64,000 nt of DNA from Thermodesulfobacteriota bacterium (GCA_030583865.1 CP129479.1:124001-188000); one strand, 5' to 3'; shown: positions 54,495 to 63,463, counted from the stretch's first letter. The notes: generated from the letters alone by a model not told the origin. A program made the numbers and translations.

Positions 54495-55244
54495 TTATCC
54501 CCTGTTTATAAGGCTCGCCACGTAAGCAGCGCCGAAGCCGTTGTCTATGTTCACGACCGAGATCCCCGAGGCGCAGGAATTGAGCATGGCCATGAGGGTG
54601 GTAATGCCCCCGAGGTTTGCGCCGTAGCCCACGCTAGTGGGCACCGCGATTACGGGCCTTGAGACAAGGCCCGCGACCACGCTCGGGAGAGCGCCTTCCA
54701 TCCCGGCCACGACTATTATGACGTTAGCGTCCCAGAGCTCCTCTTTCCTGTGAAGGAGCCTGTGTATGCCGGCGACACCGACATCGTAAAGCCGTTTTAC
54801 CCGGTTCCCCATGCACTCGGCCGTTATGGCCGCCTCTTCGGCGACCGGCACGTCTGATGTGCCCGCAGATATCACGAGCACCGTGCCCTTGCCGGAGGGG
54901 GCTATTGCGTGCGACTTGACGAAGAACGTGCGCGCGATCTCGCTATGCTCCGCCCTGGGGAAGGCCCTCTTGAGGGCCCTTCCGCTTTTCGTGTCGAGCC
55001 TGGTAACGAGGACGTTCTCCTTCCTCTTCAGCATGCTCGTAATGATGGCCTTCATCTGGGGCACACTCTTCCCCTGGCCGAATATGACCTCAGGGAAACC
55101 CTGGCGTAGCGCCCTGTGTGTGTCGAGCGTTGCGAATTCGAGGTCCTCGAACGGGAGCTTCCTGAGCGCTTCGAGCGCGCCGTCAACGCTTGTTTTGCCG
55201 TCCTTCACGTCTTCAAGGAGCTTTTTTAAGATGCCGACATTCAT
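54495..55244 (-). CDS. larB: Nickel-pincer cofactor carboxylase LarB
   Basis: 249 residues. The C-terminal half (about 120-245) is a PurE/AIR-carboxylase-like domain with ISAGTSDVPVAEEAAITAECMG, YDVGVAGIHR, VAGMEGALPSVVAGL and PTSVGYG. LarB carboxylates and hydrolyses nicotinic acid adenine dinucleotide as the first step to the nickel-pincer nucleotide. The larE sulphur transferase and larA are not in the window. Its start overlaps the cheA stop (ATGA), so it is translationally coupled to the chemotaxis genes. Confidence 0.94.
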   Translation of the reverse strand: MNVGILKKLLEDVKDGKTSVDGALEALRKLPFEDLEFATLDTHRALRQGFPEVIFGQGKSVPQMKAIITSMLKRKENVLVTRLDTKSGRALKRAFPRAEHSEIARTFFVKSHAIAPSGKGTVLVISAGTSDVPVAEEAAITAECMGNRVKRLYDVGVAGIHRLLHRKEELWDANVIIVVAGMEGALPSVVAGLVSRPVIAVPTSVGYGANLGGITTLMAMLNSCASGISVVNIDNGFGAAYVASLINRG

Positions 55245-56857
55245 ATCGCCCTCTCAAGCGCCCTTGAGATCAGCTGCTGGACGTCAAGGAGAAAGACCGG
55301 GCTTCCGTCAACCATCATGGTCATGCCCGAGGCCCCCCAGAGCCTGGAGATGGGAGGGAGGAGGGGTTTCACGTACGCGTCTATCTCGGCGCCGAAGCCG
55401 TCCACCCTGAACGCGGCAAGCGGGCTTCCTCCGTCCTGCCCGAGCAGAGGGCTCCCGTCTACCAGCACGAGAGTATGGCCACCCCCGTCCCGCTCCGGGA
55501 GACCGAAAAGGGAGGCGAGAGAAACGACCGGGACCATTGCCCCCTCGTAGTTTAAGACGCCTCCTGCGCCCGTATCGGCCTCGATTACCTTCTCTATCTT
55601 TGATATCGGGATAAGGAAGCGCTCAGGGCCTATGCCCACGATAAGGGCCTTGGTTATCAGGGTAGTACGCGGCAGCTCCAGGATGACCTTCGTGCCCTTG
55701 CCCTCTTCCGATTCGATCTCGAGCGTTCCGCCGAGGCCTTCTATTGCGTCCTTTACGACATCCATCCCTACTCCCCTGCCAGATGTCTCCGATACCTTCC
55801 CGGCGGTCGAGAGGCCCGGCAGGCATACGAGCTTAAGGAGCTCCTTGTCGGGCATCGCGGCGGTCTTCTCAAGGGGGATCCCCCTTTCAGCGGCCTTTTT
55901 CCGGAGCGCCTCTTTCCGGATGCCCCTGCCGTCGTCCGATACCTCGATAACGGCACGGTCCTTCCGGGCATGGGCCCGGACCTTTATTGAGCCGATTGAG
56001 AGCTTGCCGCTGGCGATGCGCTCGCTTGACGTCTCTATGCCGTGGTCTATCGCGTTCCTTATGAGGTGCACGAGCGGCGAGGAGAGGCCTTCGAGTATGG
56101 CCCTGTCGAGGCTTATGTCCATGCCCTCCGTGTAAAGGGAGACCTCCTTGCCCGAGCCCGCCGTCAGGTCCCTTATTATCCTCGGGATGCCGGCTGCAAG
56201 GTCCTCAATGGGGAGCATGCGCGCTGAAAGAATGCTCCCGTGGAGCGAGCCGACGGTCTTCCCGAGCATGTGGACCCCGTCCTTGAGCTCTATTGAGCGC
56301 GACTCATGTGTAAGGGCCTTGAAGGAGGAGAGCACCATGAAGAGGTCGCCCACGGTAGCGAGCAGCTCGTCAAAGACCCTGCCCTCGACCCGCATGACAT
56401 TCGAGAGCCTCAGGCCGCCCGCGTGCGCCGCTGCCATTCCAGGCAGGTTGGCTGAAGGCCTTGGGACCGGTGCGGGCCCGCCCCTTAAAGCGGCAGCCAA
56501 TTCGTCAAGGAACGGGTCGATTGATACGTCAAGCGGCTCGCCGTTTTCGACCTTCCCGACCAGCTCGCGCTTAACGTCCAGGCATTTGAGAAGGGCCGAG
56601 GTCATCTCCCCAGTAAGGCCGAGCTTCCCTTCGCGGAGCTTGTCAAGCAAGTCTTCCTCGGCGTGCGCAAGCCTCATTATGGGCGTGTATCCCATGGACG
56701 CTGACATCCCCTTGATGGAATGGTAATGGCGGAAAAGGGAGTCGAGCGTGTCTTTCCCGTCCGGGTCCCGTTCGAGCGAGAGGAGCCCCGACTCGATATC
56801 GGAGAGGTGGGCCTTTGCCTCCTGCAGGTATATGCCTTTGTATTTGGAGGTATCCAT
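55241..56857 (-). CDS. cheA: Chemotaxis histidine kinase CheA
   Basis: 538 residues. The P1 phosphotransfer domain has His46 in HYHSIKGMSASMG. A short linker replaces the P2 CheY-docking domain. P3 dimerisation (about 150-215), P4 ATPase (HLIRNAIDHGIE, SDDGRGI, GRGVGMDVV) and a P5 CheW-like domain (about 395-535) follow. Without P2 it should phosphorylate its regulator less selectively. It lies between cheY (97 bp gap) and larB (4-bp overlap). Confidence 0.95.
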   Translation of the reverse strand: MDTSKYKGIYLQEAKAHLSDIESGLLSLERDPDGKDTLDSLFRHYHSIKGMSASMGYTPIMRLAHAEEDLLDKLREGKLGLTGEMTSALLKCLDVKRELVGKVENGEPLDVSIDPFLDELAAALRGGPAPVPRPSANLPGMAAAHAGGLRLSNVMRVEGRVFDELLATVGDLFMVLSSFKALTHESRSIELKDGVHMLGKTVGSLHGSILSARMLPIEDLAAGIPRIIRDLTAGSGKEVSLYTEGMDISLDRAILEGLSSPLVHLIRNAIDHGIETSSERIASGKLSIGSIKVRAHARKDRAVIEVSDDGRGIRKEALRKKAAERGIPLEKTAAMPDKELLKLVCLPGLSTAGKVSETSGRGVGMDVVKDAIEGLGGTLEIESEEGKGTKVILELPRTTLITKALIVGIGPERFLIPISKIEKVIEADTGAGGVLNYEGAMVPVVSLASLFGLPERDGGGHTLVLVDGSPLLGQDGGSPLAAFRVDGFGAEIDAYVKPLLPPISRLWGASGMTMMVDGSPVFLLDVQQLISRALERAI

Positions 56858-56954
56858 GAAAGTATGCGCGGAGGTGCGCTGTTTGCGTTTTCCTCCTCCG
56901 CACGCTCCTCGGGTTAATGATCGAGAGCAAGGTCCCCGGCCTGCGGACGCCCCC

Positions 56955-57314
56955 TTAGAGGGCTTTCAGGGCGGCCAGGACCTTTGATTCTGAAGGGGGT
57001 TTGATTATGTAGCCCGATGCGCCCGCCTTTACAGCCTCCTCCACAATCGGCTCGTAGCCGAGCGAGGTGCACATGACTATCTTTAACGGCAGGTTCAGAG
57101 CGGATATGGCCCTCGCGGCCTCGATCCCGTTCTTGGCCGGCATGACGACGTCGAGTATGACGAGGTCGGGCCTGAGCGTACTTGCAAGCTCTATCGCTTC
57201 AGCCCCGTTCGAGGCCTCGCCCACAACCTCGTATCCGGCCCTTGACAATATGTCTTTCAGGGCGGCCCTGAAAAACTCGGTGTCATCTGCTATGAGGACT
57301 CTCTTTGGCGGCAT
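56955..57314 (-). CDS. cheY: CheY-like response regulator
   Basis: A 119-residue single receiver domain: acidic pair in VLIADDTEFF, phospho-acceptor Asp55 in DLVILDVVMPAKNG, Thr/Ser in MCTSLG, and Lys in YIIKPPSE. No output domain. It overlaps the end of cheW by 32 bp. It should be phosphorylated by the adjacent CheA and act on a motor or another effector. Confidence 0.93.
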   Translation of the reverse strand: MPPKRVLIADDTEFFRAALKDILSRAGYEVVGEASNGAEAIELASTLRPDLVILDVVMPAKNGIEAARAISALNLPLKIVMCTSLGYEPIVEEAVKAGASGYIIKPPSESKVLAALKAL

Positions 57315-57747
57315 GGTCTTCAGCTGAAAGCATCCTTAGCGTCTCGTCGTACAGGGCCGGCCAGTCGACAATGTCGATGGGGCCGGTCCCCGCGTGTATC
57401 CTTCCAGAGGTGTAGAGCCCTTTTTCGGCCGTTACCTTGCCTTCGATATTCTCCTTCCAGAGAAAGGAGACCACTGAGCTGCCGACGTCGACCCCCAATA
57501 TCCGTCCCTTGTCCTTGAGCACTATGACCTTGTGCGAGGATGGCGGGGCGGACCCGAAATCGCCGAGCGCGGCCGGGAGGTCTATCACCGTAACGGGCTC
57601 GTTCCTGAAGGAGATTACGCCTGAAGCGAACCCCCTCCCGCCGGGCAGGAACGGGAGCCTCTCTTTTTCCACCACCCCTGCGACCGCGCTCGTGTCGAGC
57701 GCGTACCTGCCGAGGTCCAGGTCTATTACCAGCTTGTCTCCGCTCAT
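57283..57747 (-). CDS. cheW: Chemotaxis coupling protein CheW
   Basis: 154 residues with the CheW SH3-like double barrel pattern: VIDLDLGRYALDTSAVAGVVEKERLPFLPG...GVISFRNEPVTVIDLPAALG...VIVLKDKGRILGVDVGSSVVSF. It links receptors to CheA. No Shine-Dalgarno precedes the ATG, but an upstream short frame ends with TGA inside the ATGA, so translation may be coupled. It is divergent in sequence from classical CheW at the C-terminus. Confidence 0.87.
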   Translation of the reverse strand: MSGDKLVIDLDLGRYALDTSAVAGVVEKERLPFLPGGRGFASGVISFRNEPVTVIDLPAALGDFGSAPPSSHKVIVLKDKGRILGVDVGSSVVSFLWKENIEGKVTAEKGLYTSGRIHAGTGPIDIVDWPALYDETLRMLSAEDHAAKESPHSR

Positions 57748-57932
57748 GTCAGACCGCGAACCCGCCGGGGGCGAGCATACCTAACTGGATTTTGGACAAG
57801 TCCTTCCCGGACTTTTTCAACCACGGCCTGGCCGGAATGGATCCATCCGAGCCTCACAAACTGCCCGGCTGGGATATTCTTCGCGATTTGGCAATCCACC
57901 CGTGGATTGCCTGTCAGGGTGTTTTTAAACAC
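57744..57932 (-). CDS. Doubtful short frame between mcp and cheW
   Basis: A 62-codon frame with GTG start inside a hairpin, ending in TGA that overlaps the cheW ATG. The peptide (AKNIPAGQFVRLGWIHSGQAV in the middle) matches nothing I know, and there is no Shine-Dalgarno. It is listed only because of the overlap with cheW, which lacks its own ribosome-binding site. Confidence 0.2.
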   Translation of the reverse strand: MFKNTLTGNPRVDCQIAKNIPAGQFVRLGWIHSGQAVVEKVREGLVQNPVRYARPRRVRGLT

Positions 57933-57937
57933 CCTGA
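57893..57937 (-). terminator. Two tandem hairpins after mcp
   Basis: Directly after the mcp stop, CAGGGTGTTT/AAACACCCTG forms a hairpin, and GGCAATCCAC/GTGGATTGCC a second one. There is no T-run, so they may attenuate or process the transcript into cheW instead of ending it. Confidence 0.5.
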
Positions 57938-59266
57938 CTAAAGGGTGAACCTGGCGACCACGGCCCGGAGGTCTTTTGAAAGCCCCGACAGCTTTTCAGA
58001 CGCGGCAAGGGTTTCGCTTATCGCCGCCCCGTGCTTCTCGACGGCCGACTCGACCCGTTCGGTCGAGGCTACGTTTTCGCGGGCTATCTTGGCCACCTGC
58101 TCTATTATCTCGACGGTCTTTTCCGCCTTTTCCTTCTGCTTCTGCGTAAGGCCCAGTATTACCGTGGCCTTCTCGGCCACTTCCGAGGAGTAGTTGGTTA
58201 TCTCGACGAGTATCTCGCGTATCTTCCGGAGGTCGTCCCTGCCGCCCTTCAGGTTCGCGGTCCCCTCGCTCGCCGAGGCCACGACCCGCTCGACTTCCAT
58301 GCGGAGGTCCTTCACGATGGAAGAGACGTCTTCCACGCTGTTATTCGTGTTGTCGGCAAACCTCCTGACCTCCTCGGCCACTATGGCGAAGCCCCGGCCG
58401 TGCTCTCCGGCCTTTGACGCCTCTATCGTGGCGTTGAGCGCCAGGAGGTCGGTCTGCCTCGATATGTGCGTTATGACGTCGAGTATCCTCGGTATGTCGC
58501 CGAGCTTGTCCTTCAGGCGTATTGCCGCCCCCCCGGTGTTCTCGATGCCCCTGAATATGGTCTCCATTTTTTCCATGGCCGAGGTGGCCGCGGTCGCGCC
58601 CCTCTGCACCATGGAGTTCACCCTCTGCGAGGCGTTCGCGCTCTCGGTAACGCGGTCGGCAACGTCATCAGCGAGCTCTGACATGGATTTTACGGTGTGG
58701 GAGGCGTCGCCTATGTGGTTGGCCTGCTCGAGCGCGCCGTTGAAGATGTCCGAGGCGCCGGATATGACGTCTTTCGAGGTCTCGTGACCCCTGGCCACGA
58801 CCGACGAGAACGATTCCTGCGCCTCGGAAAGATCCGAGGCGGTCGATTTTATCTGCGTGACGAGGGTTTTAAGGCTCTCGGACATGAGGGAGACAGCCTG
58901 CGAGAGTTCCGCTATCTCGTCCTTTATGAGCCGGGCCTCGCCTGAATCGAGCTCGCCCGAGCCGGTGAGGTCGCCCTTGCTTATCTTCCCCGCTATGGCG
59001 GCGATGCGGTTGAAGTCTCTCGTGAAATTGCGGGTAAACACGGAGCCCAGGACAAGCCCCGTGACGATGGCGACGAGGAAGCTCAGGGGCTGCTTCATCC
59101 ATTCGGCTATTTCGAGCTTTTCGACGATGCCTGGCACGAAAGCCGCGGCCGCGACCACCGCGATGAAGCCGAGTATGAACTTGTATCCTATGGGTATCCT
59201 TATGGCCAGAACCCGCCTTTCTCCGATTTCGGCGGTATTATATGTCTCTTTCAAATCCATTGTCAA
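57938..59266 (-). CDS. Methyl-accepting chemotaxis protein without a large sensor domain
   Basis: 442 residues. Two membrane spans (about 25-47 and 58-80) lie so close that only about ten residues are outside the membrane. A HAMP-like region (about 80-135) and a cytoplasmic signalling hairpin follow, with the tip ITHISRQTDLLALNATIEASKAGEHGRGFAIVAEEVRRFADNT. It should gate CheA through CheW. With no periplasmic domain it must sense something in the membrane or cytoplasm. It is the first gene of the mcp-cheW-cheY-cheA-larB set. No cheR or cheB is seen. Confidence 0.92.
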   Translation of the reverse strand: MTMDLKETYNTAEIGERRVLAIRIPIGYKFILGFIAVVAAAAFVPGIVEKLEIAEWMKQPLSFLVAIVTGLVLGSVFTRNFTRDFNRIAAIAGKISKGDLTGSGELDSGEARLIKDEIAELSQAVSLMSESLKTLVTQIKSTASDLSEAQESFSSVVARGHETSKDVISGASDIFNGALEQANHIGDASHTVKSMSELADDVADRVTESANASQRVNSMVQRGATAATSAMEKMETIFRGIENTGGAAIRLKDKLGDIPRILDVITHISRQTDLLALNATIEASKAGEHGRGFAIVAEEVRRFADNTNNSVEDVSSIVKDLRMEVERVVASASEGTANLKGGRDDLRKIREILVEITNYSSEVAEKATVILGLTQKQKEKAEKTVEIIEQVAKIARENVASTERVESAVEKHGAAISETLAASEKLSGLSKDLRAVVARFTL

Positions 59267-59331
59267 TCCACAAGCGTTTTCCGGTATTTCGGACGTTAAT
59301 GCCGTTTGCTTTAGGGCCGCCCGAGAGTCCC

Positions 59332-60348
59332 TCAGAAGTGCTCGAACCCTTCCCTTTCGAGCGCAACCGGGCTTCCGTCCTCGCCTAAAACGGTAACGGC
59401 CCTTGCCGCCCTTTTTGCCGGGACTATCCTGCCTATGGGAGTGAACGGGAGCGAAAGCCCCCTGGACAGCCTGGAAAGCCTGTTAAGGTTACTTTCAGGG
59501 GAGGTGAATAGGAGCTCGTAGTCCTCTCCGCCCGTAAGGGCGAACTCGAACATGCGTCTCCGCCCTGTCTGTTTGCCGAATTTTTGAAGCTCTTTTGAGG
59601 CCGGGAGAGAGCTCATGCTGACGACCGCGGCCCTGCCGCTCTCGATGCAGAGCCTTTTGAGGTCAAGGACGAGGCCGTCGCTTAGATCCATCATCGCGGT
59701 TGCAAGCCCGGAGGCTGCAAGCGCTTTTCCGGCCGATAGGCGCGGCTCGGGGTCGAGGTGTTTGTTTACGGATTCCCTGTAAGGCCCTCTTGCCGCCGCT
59801 TTCCCGCGCTCTCCGAGCGCCCAGAGGCCGAGCGCCGAAGAGCCGAGCTCGCCCGTAACGAATATAAGGTCCCCGGCCCGCGCCCCTTTCCTGTATACGA
59901 CCCCTCCGGCAGGCGCCTCTCCGAAGACCGTAGTCGAAACCGTTATCCCGTGCCTGGATTTTGCCGTGTTTCCGCCGATAAGCAGGCACTTGCCCTTCCT
60001 GCCCGCCTCTCCGAGCCCGTCATAGAGCCCGTCGACGAACCTCTTGTCAGTCTCCGGCGGGAGCGCGATGGATACGAGGAAGAAAAGGGGCTCTCCGCCC
60101 ATTGCGGCTATGTCGGAGAGGGATATCGATAGCGCCTTTCTGCCCAGGAGGCGGGGAGGGGTGTAGCTCTGCCTGAAATGGGTGTCCTCGATCAGTACGT
60201 CGGTCGTGGCAAGGAGGGCCCTGCCGCCGAGCTCCCTTACGACGCAGGCGTCGTCGCCTATGCCCTTTTCAAGGCGCGGGTGCCTGGCAGCGAACCTCCT
60301 GGCAATGGCCGCTATGAGGGCGTCCTCGCCCCAGTCCTCAAGGCGCAT
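59332..60348 (-). CDS. thiL: Thiamine-monophosphate kinase
   Basis: 338 residues. EKGIGDDACVV and LLATTDVLIEDTHF (metal-binding aspartates), SLSDIAAMGGEP, LIGGNTAKS, MMDLSDGLVLDLKRLC and ALTGGEDYELLFT are all typical of ThiL. It converts thiamine phosphate to thiamine diphosphate. It lies 8 bp after lon and is co-transcribed with it. Confidence 0.96.
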   Translation of the reverse strand: MRLEDWGEDALIAAIARRFAARHPRLEKGIGDDACVVRELGGRALLATTDVLIEDTHFRQSYTPPRLLGRKALSISLSDIAAMGGEPLFFLVSIALPPETDKRFVDGLYDGLGEAGRKGKCLLIGGNTAKSRHGITVSTTVFGEAPAGGVVYRKGARAGDLIFVTGELGSSALGLWALGERGKAAARGPYRESVNKHLDPEPRLSAGKALAASGLATAMMDLSDGLVLDLKRLCIESGRAAVVSMSSLPASKELQKFGKQTGRRRMFEFALTGGEDYELLFTSPESNLNRLSRLSRGLSLPFTPIGRIVPAKRAARAVTVLGEDGSPVALEREGFEHF

Positions 60349-60356
60349 CCGGCTCT

Positions 60357-62780
60357 TCAGGGCCTTGCGTGCTTCCGGCCAGCGGGCCTGGCCTTTCTCG
60401 GCCCGGGCTTTTTCCCGCCGGGGAGCCTGTGCTTCCTGAATACGACCTTCAATACGTCATCCATGTGTTTTACGAATATGAAGTGTATCTTCTTTCTTAT
60501 GTCCTTGGGTATGTCCTCTATGTCTTTTTTATTCCGGTCGGGGATGATTATGTTATTTATCTTTGCCCTTAGCGCGGCAAGGCACTTCTCCTTTATGCCG
60601 CCGACCGGGAGCACCCGGCCCCGGAGAGTTATTTCGCCTGTCATGGCTATTCCCTTGTCGAGCGGCGTCTGGGTGAGCGCCGATATGAGGGAAGCGGCCA
60701 TGGTTATACCGGCCGAGGGCCCGTCCTTGGGTATCGCGCCCGAGGGCACATGGATGTGAATGTCAAGGTCCTTGTAGAAGTCCGGCGTGAGGTTGAAGAG
60801 GTCGGCCCTCGACCTGGCGTAGGAGAGGGCCGCGTGCGCGCTCTCCTTCATGACGTCTCCGAGGTGGCCGGTCAGCGTAAGCTGCCCCTTGCCGTTCATG
60901 ATCGTCGACTCGATGTGGAGTATTTCTCCCCCTACCGGCGTCCACGCAAGTCCGGTCGCAACGCCTATCTCCTCGGATTCGTGCTCGGTCTCGGGCAGGA
61001 ACTTGGGTATCCCGAGAAACTCCTGCACGAGCCTGGGCGAAACGGTCGTAAGGGTCGCTTTGCCGGAAGCCACCTTTTTCGCGACCTTCCTGCAAAGCGA
61101 CGCTATCTCGCGCTCGAGGTTCCGAAGCCCCGCCTCCCTCGTGTACTGGGATATTATCTTCTTTATGGCCTCGTCCTGGACGGTTATGAGCTTTTTATTC
61201 AGGCCGTGCTCCTTGATCTGGCGGGGCACGATGAATTTGCGCGCGATCTCGAGCTTCTCCTCCTCGGTGTAGCCCGGGAGGTTAAGGAGCTCCATCCTGT
61301 CGAGGAGCGGCTCCGGGATGGGGTCGGTCATGTTCGCGGTCGTTATGAACATCACCTTCGAGAGGTCGAAGGGGAGGTTCAGGTAATGGTCGCTGAATGC
61401 GTAGTTCTGCTCGGGGTCCAGCACCTCAAGCAGGGCCGAGGACGGGTCTCCCCTGAAGTCCATGCCTATCTTGTCTATCTCGTCCATCATGAAGACGGGG
61501 TTATTCGTGCCCGCCTGCTTTATGCCCTGTATTATGCGGCCCGGCAGCGCGCCGACATAGGTCCTCCTGTGCCCCCGTATCTCGGCCTCGTCCTTTATGC
61601 CGCCGAGCGAGATACGGACGAAGTTCCTGCCCATTGCCCTGGCAATGGAGCGGCCGAGCGAGGTCTTTCCCACGCCCGGGGGGCCTACGAAGCATAGTAT
61701 GGGCCCCTTTGTCTTTGGCTGGAGCTTCCTCACGGCAAGGTACTCTAAGATCCTCTCCTTGACCTTTTCGAGGTTGTAGTGGTCGGTATCGAGCACCTTC
61801 CTCGCCTTCTCTATGTCGAGGGTGTCCTTGGTCTGTTTGGCCCACGGGAGGTCCACCAGCCATTCTAAATAAGTGCGTATGAGGGCGGCCTCGGCAGCGT
61901 CCGGGTGCATCATCTCGAGCCTGTCGAGCTGCTTGCCGGCCTCCTTCTCGACGTCCTGCGGCATCTTCGCCTTCTTAATCTTCTCCCTGAACTCCTCGAG
62001 CTCCTCCGAGGGCTCCTCTATGTCGCCGAGCTCGTTCTTTATGGCCCTCATCTGCTCGCGGAGGTAGTACTCCCGCTGGCTCTTGTCCATTTCCTCTTTG
62101 GCCTGGGACTGTATCTTCACCTGCATCTGGGCGACCTGGAGCTCCTTTACGAGGAACTCGTTCACCTTCTCGAGCCTCTTCACGGGGTCGAGCGTTTCGA
62201 GCACGGACTGGGCCTCTTCGATCTTAAGGCCGAGGTTGGCGGCAACGAGGTCGGCCATCCTGCCCGGGTCGGCTATGTTGTCGAGGACCATCATGACTTC
62301 CTGGAAGACGACCTTCCCCAGGGTGGCGAGCTTCTCAAGCTGCTCCCTTACGGTCCTCATGAGGGCCTCTACCTCAAGGGAGAGCTCTGTTTCGTGCTGC
62401 TCTTCCACCTTCTCGATTGAGACGAGGTAGTTGGGCCTGGTCTGGGTAAAGCTGGCGATGTTTCCCCTGCTCAGGCCCTGGACGAGTATCTTGACCCTGC
62501 CGTCCGGGAGCTTGAGCATCCTCATTATCATGCAGACGGTCCCGGCCCTGTAGAGGTCCTCGGGGTCGGGGTCCTCCTTGGATATGTCCTTCTGGGTAGC
62601 CGTGAAGACGAGCCGGTCCTTAGTAAGCGCCGCGTCGACCGCGTTGATGGAGCGCTCCCGGCCCACGAAAAGAGGCACTATCATGAAAGGGAATATGACT
62701 ACGTCCCTTACCGGCAGGAGCGGCAGCACGTCCGGTATCTCGAGCTGCTGCTCCTCTTCTTCTCTTTTATCTTCTGGCAT
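60357..62780 (-). CDS. lon: ATP-dependent protease Lon
   Basis: 807 residues. N-terminal substrate domain (LPLLPVRDVVIFPFMIVPLFVGR), coiled coil, AAA+ module with LCFVGPPGVGKTSLGRS (Walker A) and PVFMMDEIDKIG (Walker B), and the Ser-Lys protease with catalytic Ser in PKDGPSAGITMA and Lys in GGIKEKCLAA. The tail is basic (RKARPAGRKHARP). It degrades damaged and regulatory proteins. It lies downstream of hsp20 with a repeat A copy in between. Confidence 0.98.
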   Translation of the reverse strand: MPEDKREEEEQQLEIPDVLPLLPVRDVVIFPFMIVPLFVGRERSINAVDAALTKDRLVFTATQKDISKEDPDPEDLYRAGTVCMIMRMLKLPDGRVKILVQGLSRGNIASFTQTRPNYLVSIEKVEEQHETELSLEVEALMRTVREQLEKLATLGKVVFQEVMMVLDNIADPGRMADLVAANLGLKIEEAQSVLETLDPVKRLEKVNEFLVKELQVAQMQVKIQSQAKEEMDKSQREYYLREQMRAIKNELGDIEEPSEELEEFREKIKKAKMPQDVEKEAGKQLDRLEMMHPDAAEAALIRTYLEWLVDLPWAKQTKDTLDIEKARKVLDTDHYNLEKVKERILEYLAVRKLQPKTKGPILCFVGPPGVGKTSLGRSIARAMGRNFVRISLGGIKDEAEIRGHRRTYVGALPGRIIQGIKQAGTNNPVFMMDEIDKIGMDFRGDPSSALLEVLDPEQNYAFSDHYLNLPFDLSKVMFITTANMTDPIPEPLLDRMELLNLPGYTEEEKLEIARKFIVPRQIKEHGLNKKLITVQDEAIKKIISQYTREAGLRNLEREIASLCRKVAKKVASGKATLTTVSPRLVQEFLGIPKFLPETEHESEEIGVATGLAWTPVGGEILHIESTIMNGKGQLTLTGHLGDVMKESAHAALSYARSRADLFNLTPDFYKDLDIHIHVPSGAIPKDGPSAGITMAASLISALTQTPLDKGIAMTGEITLRGRVLPVGGIKEKCLAALRAKINNIIIPDRNKKDIEDIPKDIRKKIHFIFVKHMDDVLKVVFRKHRLPGGKKPGPRKARPAGRKHARP

Positions 62781-62813
62781 TTAGTCTGTACTCTCCTTTT
62801 AGTCAATCTCTTA

Positions 62814-62957
62814 AGGCTACCTCTAAAAATGATTATTTTTCCTGATCTCTGTGTCAGGGCTGAAATAAAAATGCTCACATATTCCCATATATGCTGCGCT
62901 TTTTATTTCCGCCCTTCCTTGACCTCAGAAAAAATTCTTAATTTTTAGAGGTAGCCT
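62814..62957 (+). repeat. Palindromic repeat family A, full copy between hsp20 and lon
   Basis: 144 bp. The arms read AGGCTACCTCTAAAAAT and ATTTTTAGAGGTAGCCT. Both differ from the other copies at the same paired position (A/T swapped in GGCAACC and GGTTGCC), which keeps the palindrome. Flanked by TTA on the left and TAA on the right. Its last base is the final base of the hsp20 stop codon. Confidence 0.95.
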
Positions 62958-63406
62958 TAAATGGATTCCACCGGCACCTTTTTCGTAGAGTTTCTCTTAT
63001 CCTGGACCCTCGGAAGCGTTACAAGGAGTATGCCATTCCTGTACACTGCCTTTGCCCTGGCCGTGTCCACCGGGTACGGGAGGTCTATCGACCGGAAGAG
63101 CCTGCCGAAGGACCTCTCCATGCAGACGTAGTTTATCTTGTCCTCCTCGAAGCACTCGAATTTCACGGATCTGATGATGAGCTTGTCCCTGGACATGGTC
63201 AGGTCTATGTCTTCCCTCCTCACGCCCGGGAGCTCGACCTCGATTACGAGCTCGTCCTGGGTGGCGTACATGTCGAGGGCCGGCATGTGGGTTATGGGCT
63301 CGGGCTTGAAAAAGCTCTCGCCCTCGTCCAGGCAGTCGAAAAGGAAGCGGTTCAGGTGCTCTGTCTTTACTGGCGTCTTAGTCGGTTTTTTGGAGAATTT
63401 GGCCAT
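62957..63406 (-). CDS. Hsp20-family small heat-shock protein
   Basis: 149 residues with an alpha-crystallin domain (about 45-140): DELVIEVELPGVRREDIDLTMSRDKLIIRS, GRLFRSIDLPYPVDTARAKAVYRNGILLVTLPR. The N-terminal arm is basic. It acts as an ATP-independent holdase in the cytoplasm, consistent with lon next to it. The stop codon abuts the repeat A copy. No sigma-32-type promoter was found in the 57 bp upstream, so it may be read through from galU. Confidence 0.92.
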   Translation of the reverse strand: MAKFSKKPTKTPVKTEHLNRFLFDCLDEGESFFKPEPITHMPALDMYATQDELVIEVELPGVRREDIDLTMSRDKLIIRSVKFECFEEDKINYVCMERSFGRLFRSIDLPYPVDTARAKAVYRNGILLVTLPRVQDKRNSTKKVPVESI

Positions 63407-63463
63407 AAATAGCTCAAAGGTGTCCTGAAACCATGCCCTTAGGCGAAAGCCCCTGAGTACGCG

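Noticed and set aside
62814-62957. TA or TTAA target-site duplication flanking repeat A
   Set aside because: TA/TTAA fits this copy only; flanks of the other copies (for example 54330 and 23815) do not show the same duplication, so no target rule is claimed.
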